From positions 1 through 5,783 of the forward strand of contig JAFUWR010000374.1 of assembly GCA_017471125.1 (NCBI GenBank): a DNA stretch of 5,783 nt, read 5' to 3'. Source of the DNA: Clostridia bacterium (GTDB lineage: Bacteria; Bacillota; Clostridia; Christensenellales; Aristaeellaceae). Shown piece by piece: positions 1 to 5,516 of the stretch (position 1 is its first letter; every line of letters begins with the position of its first letter). Both the position numbers and the translations under genes were made by a program. Under the pieces are notes generated by a model, which did no database searches, was not told where the DNA came from, and worked only from the letters and a program-made list of their open reading frames with translations.

Positions 1-415
1 CGTCCGCGTCCACGTCCGCCGCCTTGGGCTTGCTGCTCTTCCACGTCAGCACCGTCCGCGCCGTCTCGGGCGCCAGCACCGCGTCGAGCTGGAGGTCGTC
101 GCCCACGTCGACCGTCGCCGCCTTGCCCTGGTCGAGGCTCACGCCCGTGGGCTTGTAGGGGTCCTTCACCGTCACGGTGATGGTGGCCTTCTTTTTATTT
201 GCCGTCGTCGCGGTGATGGTGGCTTTGCCCTCTGTGAGCGCCGTCACCAGGCCGTCCTGGTCCACGTCGGCCACCTTGGGCTTGCTGCTCTTCCACGTCA
301 GCACCGTCCGCGCCGTCTCCGGGGCCAGCACCGCGTCCAACTGAAGGTCGTCGCCCACGTCCACCGTCGCCGCCTTGCCCTGGTCGAACTTCACGCCCGT
401 GGGCTCGTAGGGGTC
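1..415. repeat. Tandem 252-base coding repeat (84-residue Ig-like module)
   Basis: Bases 1-163 and 253-415 align without gaps at an offset of 252 bases, and the similarity stops abruptly after a shared GTAGGGGTC. Many of the differences are silent: the encoded stretch from Gln144 to Lys179 is repeated exactly at 228-263. The array continues past the left edge, so the copy number is unknown. In-frame repeats like this can change number by recombination. Confidence 0.85.
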
Positions 416-811
416 GCTGATCTTGATGGTCAGCGTGCGCTTCTTGCCGCCGTCGGGCTTGAACTCGATCTTCGCGGTGCCCTTCGCCAGCGCGGTCACC
501 AGGCCGTCGCCGTCCACCGACGCCAGCTTCGGGTTCTTCGACGTGAACACGCCCGTCTCGCCCGCATTCACCGCGATCTGCAGCGATTCCTCCACGTCCA
601 TCGCCGCCGAGGCCTTCGAGCCCGTCAGCGTCACGCTCGGCGCCCCCGCCGACAGCAGGTATTCCGACGCGGGCACGGCGTACTCGATCAGCTCCGTGTC
701 CGCCGCCTCCGCCACGTACTGCTCCATCTCCGCCGGCGCCTCCGCCAGACCCGCCATGGACAGCAGCATGGCGATGATGAGCGTCACCGATATGATCCGC
801 ATGTGCTTCAC
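1..811 (-). CDS. Exported protein with tandem bacterial Ig-like (BIG2-type) domains, N-terminal part
   Basis: I chose a GTG start at 811-809 because GGAGG lies 7 bases upstream. An in-frame ATG at 802-800 is an alternative. The gene runs off the left edge, leaving 270 codons. Residues 1-23 look like a Sec signal peptide: Lys2 and Arg5, a hydrophobic core at about 6-22, and a likely cut after GLA23 or AEA25. A spacer rich in Glu and Ala follows. A divergent Ig-like module spans about 57-133. Near-identical modules begin at about 140 and 224, with a period of exactly 84 residues (Asp143/Asp227, Lys146/Lys230, Trp173/Trp257). Each module has the BIG2 pattern: a V-x-V-G-D-x-L-x-L strand, W-K-S-S-K-P-K, V-D-x-D-G-L-V-T-A-L and a Gly-Lys-Ala-Thr-Ile strand. 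Such domains usually sit on secreted or surface proteins and act as adhesins or spacers. The C-terminal anchor or catalytic part is outside the window, so the function is unknown. The Ig-like fold is confident. Confidence 0.88.
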   Translation of the reverse strand, partial: MKHMRIISVTLIIAMLLSMAGLAEAPAEMEQYVAEAADTELIEYAVPASEYLLSAGAPSVTLTGSKASAAMDVEESLQIAVNAGETGVFTSKNPKLASVDGDGLVTALAKGTAKIEFKPDGGKKRTLTIKISDPYEPTGVKFDQGKAATVDVGDDLQLDAVLAPETARTVLTWKSSKPKVADVDQDGLVTALTEGKATITATTANKKKATITVTVKDPYKPTGVSLDQGKAATVDVGDDLQLDAVLAPETARTVLTWKSSKPKAADVDAD

Positions 812-883
812 TTGAAAGCCTCCTTCTCGCCCGATACCCGCGGCACGCCCGCGTCCCGCGCATGCACGATGGTACTTTATACC

Positions 884-912
884 ATTATAACATATCCCCC
901 GGCCCCGGGCAA
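884..912 (-). promoter_or_regulatory. Sigma-A promoter for the Ig-like protein gene
   Basis: On the minus strand TTGCCC (912-907) and TATAAT (889-884) are separated by 17 bases, and the -10 is extended by TG-T. Transcription would start near 877, giving a leader of about 65 bases before the GTG at 811. A second extended -10 (TG-G-TATAAA, 881-876) overlaps just downstream. The -35 ends where the inverted repeat at 913 begins, so the promoter is intact next to that element. Confidence 0.65.
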
Positions 913-1078
913 TAAGGAATCTTGTCCCTGCGATGGCTTCGGTGTAATGTTTTTTTATCATAAGATAACACAAGGGGACGGTCGAACCAGAGGACCGTCC
1001 CCTTATGTTATGTCATCTGCTAAATCGGCGTGCATGGCATAACCTATGATGGCAGGGACATGCAGAGATTATTCCTTA
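913..1078. repeat. Large imperfect inverted repeat around hairpin 1 (MITE-like)
   Basis: Collinear inverted segments enclose the hairpin at 966-1010. TAAGGAAT (913-920) pairs with ATTCCTTA (1071-1078), and TGTCCCTGC (923-931) pairs with GCAGGGACA (1052-1060). The outer gaps differ (2 versus 10 bases), and the centres (991.5 for the inner pair) lie close to the hairpin centre (988). I see no coding sequence here. The arrangement resembles a degenerate palindromic or MITE-like element. The arms are short, so chance is not excluded, and no target-site duplication is clear. Confidence 0.4.
966..1010. repeat. Hairpin 1: AGGGGACGGTC-type palindrome, left flank of the RM cassette
   Basis: Bases 966-983 pair with 993-1010 over 18 positions with one mismatch (971/1005) and a 9-base loop, GAACCAGAG. 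The core arm is AAGGGGACGGTC. The reverse complement of this hairpin matches the one at 3757-3791 almost throughout, including the asymmetric loop, so the two copies are inverted relative to each other. It lies between two divergent promoters, so it does not terminate either neighbouring gene. From memory, GGGGACGGT/ACCGTCCCC palindromes of this kind are dispersed in many clostridial genomes as REP-like repeats. Confidence 0.85.
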
Positions 1079-1093
1079 AAATCAATTTTCCCG

Positions 1094-1122
1094 TTGCGCA
1101 AATAGCATTTGTGTGGTATAAT
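1094..1122 (+). promoter_or_regulatory. Extended -10 promoter for the RM operon
   Basis: TTGCGC (1094-1099), a 17-base spacer and TATAAT (1117-1122) with TG-G directly before it form an extended -10 promoter. Transcription would start near 1129. An upstream in-frame ATG at 1125 would therefore lie at the very edge of, or outside, the transcript, which supports the downstream start at 1167. No separate promoter or controller (C) protein gene is seen for the nuclease. Confidence 0.7.
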
Positions 1123-1150
1123 TTATGTGGGTTATTATATCTATAAGTGA

Positions 1151-1158
1151 AGGAGGGG
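1151..1158 (+). promoter_or_regulatory. Ribosome binding site that sets the methyltransferase start
   Basis: AGGAGGGG ends 8 bases before ATG 1167. There is no such site before the in-frame ATG at 1125, which overlaps the promoter region. Confidence 0.85.
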
Positions 1159-1166
1159 CACCGCGA

Positions 1167-2015
1167 ATGAATCCTGTGTTAAAATATAGGGGTGGAAAAT
1201 CGCGGGAAATTCCCCGCTTTCTTCAATGCATTCCAGATGATTTTAATCGTTATATCGAACCGTTTTTCGGCGGCGGCGCAGTCTATTTTTATCTTGAACC
1301 TGAGAACGCCATAATTAACGATGTAAATGAGCGCCTTATGCTGTTCTATCGTCAATTACGAGACAGCTACCCGGAAATGAGAGTGCAACTTGACAAGCTT
1401 CAGCACGTATATGAAGCAAATCAAGCAGCATATAAAAAACTGAAAGCGCTAAGTCCCGACGAACGTGTGCCTAATGCAAATGAAGATTTATATTACAAAA
1501 TGCGTGAACTGTTCAACCACCCTGACGGTAGCTTATTAGACGGGGTAATATATTTCTTTATCAACAAGACAGCATATTCTGGTATGATTAGATATAACAG
1601 CAACGGCGAATATAACGTGCCGTTTGGACGCTATCCCAACTTGAACACACAGTTAGTTACAAAACAACATAGCCGCCTATTACAAGGCGCTGAACTGTAC
1701 AACTATGACTATCGGCAGATATTCGACATGGCGGAAGAAGATGATTTTATTTTCCTTGACCCGCCGTATGATTGTGTATTCAATGACTATGGCAATATAG
1801 ACATGATGAACGGTTTTGATGAAGCAGAACATCGGCGTTTAGCGGAAGATTTTAGAAATCTGCCTTGCCGCGCACTTATGGTTATTGGGAAAACTCCTTT
1901 GACGATGGAATTGTACGGCGAATATGTTTTTGATGAGTATTATAAAAACTATGCCGTAAATATTAGAAACCGTTTTAACAATGACAAAATGCACATCATT
2001 GTCAAGAATTATTAG
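1167..2015 (+). CDS. Dam-like (D12 class) adenine-N6 DNA methyltransferase of a type II RM system
   Basis: The product is 282 residues, close to the usual size of Dam-type enzymes. It transfers methyl from S-adenosylmethionine to adenine N6 in its target site and protects host DNA from the partner nuclease. Visible motifs, in alpha-class order: LKYRGGK (5-11, motif X); EPFFGGGAVYF (31-41, AdoMet-binding motif I); INDVN (50-54); the D12 signature from Asn133 to Tyr156, with Tyr137, Gly139, Arg142-Tyr143-Asn144 and NVPFGRY at 150-156; and the catalytic DPPY at 198-201. The C-terminus is complete. A variable segment at about 65-125 may help read the target. The nuclease gene starts 19 bases downstream, so this is the cognate modification enzyme rather than a housekeeping Dam. 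The target cannot be read from the sequence. By partner family it is probably GAGTC/GACTC. Base composition is AT-richer than the flanks, which suggests transfer. Confidence 0.93.
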   Translation: MNPVLKYRGGKSREIPRFLQCIPDDFNRYIEPFFGGGAVYFYLEPENAIINDVNERLMLFYRQLRDSYPEMRVQLDKLQHVYEANQAAYKKLKALSPDERVPNANEDLYYKMRELFNHPDGSLLDGVIYFFINKTAYSGMIRYNSNGEYNVPFGRYPNLNTQLVTKQHSRLLQGAELYNYDYRQIFDMAEEDDFIFLDPPYDCVFNDYGNIDMMNGFDEAEHRRLAEDFRNLPCRALMVIGKTPLTMELYGEYVFDEYYKNYAVNIRNRFNNDKMHIIVKNY

Positions 2016-2034
2016 GGCATAGGGGGTTTAGCGT

Positions 2035-3729
2035 ATGGCAACTTCTGATTTGAAACATAAAGCCCTGTTTTTTACTACTTCACCCCGTACTCCAGCTAAA
2101 ATGATACCTGAAATACAGTTGCTTTGCGAACATTTTAGCGGACGGAAGTGGAATAAGCACTCACAGGTGGAGTTTTTAGACCTTTTAGTGCAGACAGACT
2201 TCTTTGAGGGGAGTGGTTCGCCAAAAAATAAAGACTTTAGTGCAAGAGATAGGATAAATAGAGCGCCAAAGGCTTTAGGTTTTGTTGACCTATCCCCACA
2301 TATTGAGTTAACAAACGCCGGAAAAGCGTTAATATATGGAAACAGGCCACAGGAAGCCTTTTTACGGCAGTTGTTGAAATTTCAATTTCCTTCCCCATAT
2401 CATAGAGAAGCTGATACGGTCAAAGGGACTTTCTTTATCAAGCCATATTTAGAAATCATGCGGCTTATTCGCGATTTAGAAAGTCTCTCTTTTGATGAAC
2501 TAAAAATCTTTGCTCTCATGATGACCGATTATAGACAGTATGATGCCGTAAAGACTGCAATCCTTAATTTCAGAGCCGAAAAAGAAGCCCACATAGGGCA
2601 ATATAAAAAATTCGTCGATGAAAAATGGACAGACGCGCTCTTGCAGACTTATTCCGACGATATAGACGCAGGAAAAACAAAAACAAGAGAAACGACCGAT
2701 AAGAGTTTGAAAAAGTTCCTAACCACAAAGAAAAAGAATACAAGGGATTATACCGACGCTTGTTTCCGATACTTACGTTACACGGGGCTTGTGTCTATTT
2801 CGCATAAGAATCGTTCTATTTCTTTCTATCCCGACAAGCTGAAAGAAGTTGACTTCATTCTTGCCAGTGTGGACAGAAAACCTGTTTTTGTGGATGATGC
2901 GGAACGGTATAAGGAATATCTGTTCAACGCAGCAATCCCCGCGCTATATGTCGATAATATTACAAACGTTATTGACCATCTTATGCGCATAAGTGGATAT
3001 ACTCAACGGCAGCTTGCAGGCAAGAGCATTGAAGAACTGAAAGATATTCGGGACGCTATTGTCGCGGAGCGAAAAGAAGCTGTCATCAAAGCGCAGGTAA
3101 CAGAAATAAAATCCTATGCTCTGTATTCGGAAATCATAGATACTTACAACGAAATCATTTCTGATGGGTATTATGACGCGCCGCTTATGCTTGAATATAA
3201 TACATGGCGCGCAATGACAATGCTTGACGGCGGAAATATAAAAGGTAATTTCAAGTTTGACGATGTGGGACAGCCTCTTTCTACTGCGTCCGGCAATATG
3301 CCGGATATTGAATGCGATTATGAGGATTTTGTTCTGTCCGTAGAAGTGACGATGCAGCATGGTCAACGCCAATATGAAAGCGAGGGCGAGCCCGTTGCGC
3401 GTCATTTTGGGCAAATGAAAAAGAGGACAGGCAAGGAAGCATATTGTATATTCATCGCGCCAACGATCAACAAAGCATGTTTGGCACACTTCTTTGCACT
3501 GAACAAAATAGGCATATCATACTATGGCGGAAAAACAAAAATCATTCCGCTTGAATTAGACCAGTTTATGCGGCTTGTGGACAACTCATACAACTATCAC
3601 ACGCAGCCAACCCCGCATGATATCCGGCAATTTCTTGATGAAGTCATGCGGCAAGAAGAACTTGCAGCAGACGAAAACGACTGGAGTGATAGAATACAAA
3701 ATTGTGTCGCACAATGGTTAGTTGCATAG
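2035..3729 (+). CDS. Type IIS-like restriction endonuclease, MlyI / PleI / Nt.BstNBI (AlwI) family
   Basis: This is a complete 564-residue protein, nearly the length I recall for MlyI. AGGGGG (2021-2026) lies 8 bases before the ATG. The N-terminal recognition half carries family marks: TSPRTPAKMIPE (15-26), the basic ARDRINRAPKALGF segment (70-83) and LLKFQFPSPYH (113-123). The cleavage half is a PD-(D/E)xK fold with Glu387, Asp424 (in PDIE), Glu437 (in VEVT), Glu450 and His457. The Asp-13-Glu-13-Glu-7-His spacing equals that of Nt.BstNBI Asp456, Glu469, Glu482 and His489, as I recall them; Glu387 matches its Glu418. AYCIFIAP (469-476) and GGKTKIIPL (498-506) follow. Family members read GAGTC and cut a few bases downstream. 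MlyI and PleI cut both strands, while Nt.BstNBI mainly nicks. No small second subunit gene is present, so a homodimeric double-strand cutter is more likely, but this is inference. Confidence 0.92.
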   Translation: MATSDLKHKALFFTTSPRTPAKMIPEIQLLCEHFSGRKWNKHSQVEFLDLLVQTDFFEGSGSPKNKDFSARDRINRAPKALGFVDLSPHIELTNAGKALIYGNRPQEAFLRQLLKFQFPSPYHREADTVKGTFFIKPYLEIMRLIRDLESLSFDELKIFALMMTDYRQYDAVKTAILNFRAEKEAHIGQYKKFVDEKWTDALLQTYSDDIDAGKTKTRETTDKSLKKFLTTKKKNTRDYTDACFRYLRYTGLVSISHKNRSISFYPDKLKEVDFILASVDRKPVFVDDAERYKEYLFNAAIPALYVDNITNVIDHLMRISGYTQRQLAGKSIEELKDIRDAIVAERKEAVIKAQVTEIKSYALYSEIIDTYNEIISDGYYDAPLMLEYNTWRAMTMLDGGNIKGNFKFDDVGQPLSTASGNMPDIECDYEDFVLSVEVTMQHGQRQYESEGEPVARHFGQMKKRTGKEAYCIFIAPTINKACLAHFFALNKIGISYYGGKTKIIPLELDQFMRLVDNSYNYHTQPTPHDIRQFLDEVMRQEELAADENDWSDRIQNCVAQWLVA

Positions 3730-3756
3730 TTTATGACATTATCTATCATCGTAGCG

Positions 3757-3791
3757 CAAGGGGACGGTCCTCCACGTTCGACCGTCCCCTG
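3757..3791. repeat. Hairpin 2: inverted copy of hairpin 1, possible two-way terminator
   Basis: AGGGGACGGTC (3759-3769) pairs perfectly with GACCGTCCCCT (3780-3790) across a 10-base loop, CTCCACGTTC. The reverse complement of hairpin 1 has the same arms and the loop CTCTGGTTC, so this is the same element inverted. It starts 27 bases after the nuclease stop and ends 13 bases from the stop of the convergent MerR gene. It is followed on the plus strand by a T-rich but interrupted stretch (3791-3808). It could weakly terminate both genes. The repeat identity is certain; the terminator role is a guess. Confidence 0.8.
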
Positions 3792-3804
3792 TATTTCTTC
3801 TGTT

Positions 3805-4620
3805 TTACTTCTTCCTGACGGGATAGCAGACCTCGGTGACGAATTCATCGGGGTCGTGGGTATCGCGCGGGTTGACGTGGTAGATATTGAACATGGGGCC
3901 GTCGGGCGCGTAGCCGTTCCGCTCGATCCACGTGACGACGGCGGCGTATACCTCCACGATCCGAACATAGCTGCCCCGGTAGACGCAGCTCGCGACGGTG
4001 ACCTCCGGCAGGGTCCTGAACTTCACGTGCTCCGTGTCGGGGTAGCTGCCCTTGACGGTCTTCCAGGCCATCATCTCCACGTCGCGCTCCTTGTACTCCC
4101 CGTCGAGGAAGGTGACGGCGCAGAGGCAGGGGTCGGCCTCCGCCATATCCATGCGGCAGGTCTCCTCCGCCAGCACGCCCCAGATCATCGCCTCGTCCTC
4201 GTAGCGGGGCAGGGTCATGTGGACGGTGGCGGCGTAGCGCTCGGGGATGGTCTTGAGGGTCACATCATAGCTCATGGTCTTGTCCTTTCTCAGCCGCTCA
4301 TGGGCTGCCTCCAGGAGCGTCAGACGCCGCGCCGTGTCGCGGGCGAGGGCCTCCAGCTCGGCCCGCCGCGCCGCGAAGAACCGCTCGAGCTGGTCCTTGT
4401 CGTCGCAGACCTCGAGGATCCTGACGATGTCCGCCAGGGAGAAGCCCATGTCCTTCAGCGCCGCGATGCGGTTCGCCGTGGGCAGTTGGTCCTCCCGGTA
4501 ATAGCGGTAGTCGGTGAAGCGGTCGATCTCGGCGGGCTTCAGCAGGCCGATCTCGTCGTAGTGGCGCAGCATCCTGACGCTGACCCTGGAAAGTTTTGAA
4601 AATTCTCCGATCTTCAGCAT
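3805..4620 (-). CDS. MerR-family regulator with GyrI-like effector-binding domain (BmrR/TipA type)
   Basis: The product is 271 residues, and GGGAGG (4633-4628) lies 7 bases before the ATG. The MerR winged helix-turn-helix spans about 1-70: IGEFSKLSRVSVRMLRHYDE (4-23), then GLLKP and the FTDYRYY wing (35-41). A dimerising helix runs from about 75 to 112. A linker leads to a GyrI-like small-molecule domain (about 117-268) ending in NPRD and TEVCYPV. Glu263 there matches the buried acidic residue that recognises cationic drugs in BmrR-type proteins. Such activators respond to drugs or other small ligands by untwisting a promoter with a long spacer. Its own promoter (4660-4690) has a 19-base spacer, so self-regulation is likely. 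No obvious target gene lies next to it; the GNAT gene upstream on the same strand and the MATE-like remnant are candidates. A possible internal start at Met116 is listed under findings. Confidence 0.9.
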   Translation of the reverse strand: MLKIGEFSKLSRVSVRMLRHYDEIGLLKPAEIDRFTDYRYYREDQLPTANRIAALKDMGFSLADIVRILEVCDDKDQLERFFAARRAELEALARDTARRLTLLEAAHERLRKDKTMSYDVTLKTIPERYAATVHMTLPRYEDEAMIWGVLAEETCRMDMAEADPCLCAVTFLDGEYKERDVEMMAWKTVKGSYPDTEHVKFRTLPEVTVASCVYRGSYVRIVEVYAAVVTWIERNGYAPDGPMFNIYHVNPRDTHDPDEFVTEVCYPVRKK

Positions 4621-4659
4621 GGCGGTACCTCCCTGCGGGGTCTTGTTGAGCTCACGTCC

Positions 4660-4690
4660 ATCATAATGCCTGCCACAGTGTGAGAGTCAA
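4660..4690 (-). promoter_or_regulatory. merR promoter with 19-base spacer, typical of MerR control
   Basis: On the minus strand TTGACT (4690-4685) and TATGAT (4665-4660) are separated by 19 bases. Transcription would start near 4653, about 33 bases before the MerR ATG. Neither a 17- nor an 18-base spacing gives a good -10. Long spacers of 19-20 bases are the hallmark of MerR-activated promoters. The spacer holds only a small off-centre dyad, CACACTGTG. The only GAGTC site I found in the window overlaps this -35. Confidence 0.6.
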
Positions 4691-4712
4691 GGGGTCTTGC
4701 CGGATAAATTTT

Positions 4713-5264
4713 CTACCGCTCGTCGCGCAGCAGGGCATACCAGCTTGTGTCGCATATGCCCTGGTTGTTCCTGTCGGCGCTGCGCAGGGTGCCCTCGTAG
4801 CGCATGCCGCACTTCTGCATGACCATCCCGGAATGGGGGTTCCGCGGGTCGTGGCGGCTCTCGACACGGTTCGCGCCCACGCTGTCGAAGAAGAAGTCCA
4901 TCACCGCCTTCAAGGCCTCCGTCATGATCCCCCGACGCCACCAGCGCTGTCCCAGGCAATAGCCGATGTGCGCGATGCCGACATCGTCATTCAATTCGAC
5001 CGCGGAGATGCTGCCGATGGGGTCGCGCCCGTGCGCTTTCAATACGATCGCCCACTGGTAATAGTCCGCCCGCCCATAGGACGCCACCCAATCCCGCAAT
5101 ACCGCCCGCGTGACCTCCACGCTGGCGTGCGGGGGCCAGGTCAGGAACCGCGTGACCTCCGGGTCGGAGGCCCAGTTTTCGTACATCGCCTCCGCGTCGC
5201 GCATCTCAAACGGCCTCAATATGAGCCTCTCCGTCTCCAGCCGTCGCGTGCCACAGTGTCGCAT
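4713..5264 (-). CDS. GNAT N-acetyltransferase, RimJ/RimL type
   Basis: I start the gene at ATG 5264-5262 because GGAGGG lies 7 bases upstream. That gives 183 residues beginning just before the LETERLILRPF motif (9-19) that opens RimJ/RimL-type proteins. A 13-codon longer form from ATG 5303, which has its own weaker GAGGTG site, is possible. Family marks: DAEAMYENWASDPEV (23-37); PIGSI (82-86); IGYCLGQRWWRRGIMTEA (100-117), the beta4 strand and acetyl-CoA pyrophosphate loop; NPHSGMVMQKCGM (142-154); and YEGTLR (156-161). These enzymes move an acetyl group from acetyl-CoA to an amine on a protein N-terminus, drug or metabolite; the substrate cannot be told. The gene lies between the 54-residue ORF (65-base gap) and merR, all on one strand, and may share the upstream TetR-type promoter. 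Confidence 0.88.
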   Translation of the reverse strand: MRHCGTRRLETERLILRPFEMRDAEAMYENWASDPEVTRFLTWPPHASVEVTRAVLRDWVASYGRADYYQWAIVLKAHGRDPIGSISAVELNDDVGIAHIGYCLGQRWWRRGIMTEALKAVMDFFFDSVGANRVESRHDPRNPHSGMVMQKCGMRYEGTLRSADRNNQGICDTSWYALLRDER

Positions 5265-5270
5265 CTGCTT

Positions 5271-5279
5271 TCCCTCCTC
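5271..5279 (-). promoter_or_regulatory. Ribosome binding site that sets the GNAT start
   Basis: GAGGAGGGA on the minus strand leaves a 7-base gap between GGAGGG and ATG 5264. Just upstream, bases 5281-5286 and 5292-5297 form a 6-base-pair hairpin (AAGGAT/ATCCTT) between this site and the alternative start at 5303. Confidence 0.65.
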
Positions 5280-5329
5280 AAAGGATATTCGATCCTTCAT
5301 CATATCACCTCATCGGGACAGGTCCACGG

Positions 5330-5494
5330 TCAGTTCTGCACCGTCAGGTCCCTGACCCACTTTTCCTTTTTCAGCCACAGGTCGGCGGCAACGACCTTGA
5401 CGATGCCGGTCAGCTTCAACACGCCGTAGATCATGACCGGGCCCCAGTCCGTCAGCCGCGCCAGCAGCAGGATGCCGGGGATGTCCACCGCCAT
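5330..5494 (-). CDS. 54-residue ORF resembling the C-terminal tail of a MATE efflux pump (probable remnant)
   Basis: ATG 5494-5492 has GGGAGG (5507-5502) 7 bases upstream and sits about 35 bases from the predicted transcription start, so expression signals are complete. The 54-residue product is hydrophobic over most of residues 5-41 and ends KKEKWVRDLTVQN. The stretch from about Val20 to Thr51 (a Tyr-x-x-Leu-Lys-Leu helix, then I-V-K-V-V, then L-W and K-W-V-R-D-L-T) resembles the last helix and tail of MATE-family (NorM/DinF-type) drug/Na+ antiporters, which are usually about 450 residues. The simplest reading is a deletion that removed almost all of such a gene but kept its promoter, operator, start region and tail. 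A genuine small membrane protein is the alternative. The MATE match is from memory of family sequences, so it is moderate at best. Confidence 0.55.
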   Translation of the reverse strand: MAVDIPGILLLARLTDWGPVMIYGVLKLTGIVKVVAADLWLKKEKWVRDLTVQN

Positions 5495-5516
5495 CGTACT
5501 GCCTCCCAACTTGAAA

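Larger units (their letters stand above)
966..3791. mobile_element. Candidate acquired RM island bounded by inverted hairpins
   Basis: The two RM genes are AT-rich against very GC-rich flanks and sit between two nearly identical hairpins in opposite orientation (966-1010 and 3757-3791). Genes on both sides are on the minus strand and appear uninterrupted. This is the layout of a cassette carried between terminal inverted repeats, or of an RM operon that landed between two copies of a dispersed palindrome. No transposase, integrase, att site or clear target duplication is visible, so mobility is an inference. Confidence 0.4.

Noticed and set aside
195..863. Minus-strand Gly/Arg/Asp-rich frame of 222 codons, and a plus-strand frame at 423-815
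   Set aside because: Both overlap the Ig-like repeat gene. The low-complexity composition is typical of out-of-frame GC-rich DNA, and the real frame has a signal peptide and ribosome site.
966..1010. Hairpin 1 as a transcription terminator
   Set aside because: No gene ends here: both neighbours diverge from this region, and there is no T-tract directly after the stem on either strand.
803..1042. 79-codon plus-strand frame across the divergent intergenic region
   Set aside because: It has no ribosome site, runs through the hairpin and both promoters, and has no protein-like features.
1125..1166. Fourteen-codon N-terminal extension of the methyltransferase from ATG 1125
   Set aside because: It starts 3 bases past the -10 box, so it would be untranscribed or leaderless. 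A strong ribosome site and motif-bearing start lie at 1167.
1167..3729. Controller (C) protein, small nuclease subunit, Vsr nickase or second methyltransferase within the cassette
   Set aside because: The two genes fill the cassette with a 19-base gap and leave no room for another credible coding region.
3733..4599. Long plus-strand reading frame of 288 codons
   Set aside because: It is antisense to the MerR gene, whose domains and ribosome site are clear. The frame is kept open by high GC content.
4680..5429. Plus-strand reading frame of 249 codons
   Set aside because: It is antisense to the GNAT gene and the 54-residue ORF, with no ribosome site and no recognisable domain.
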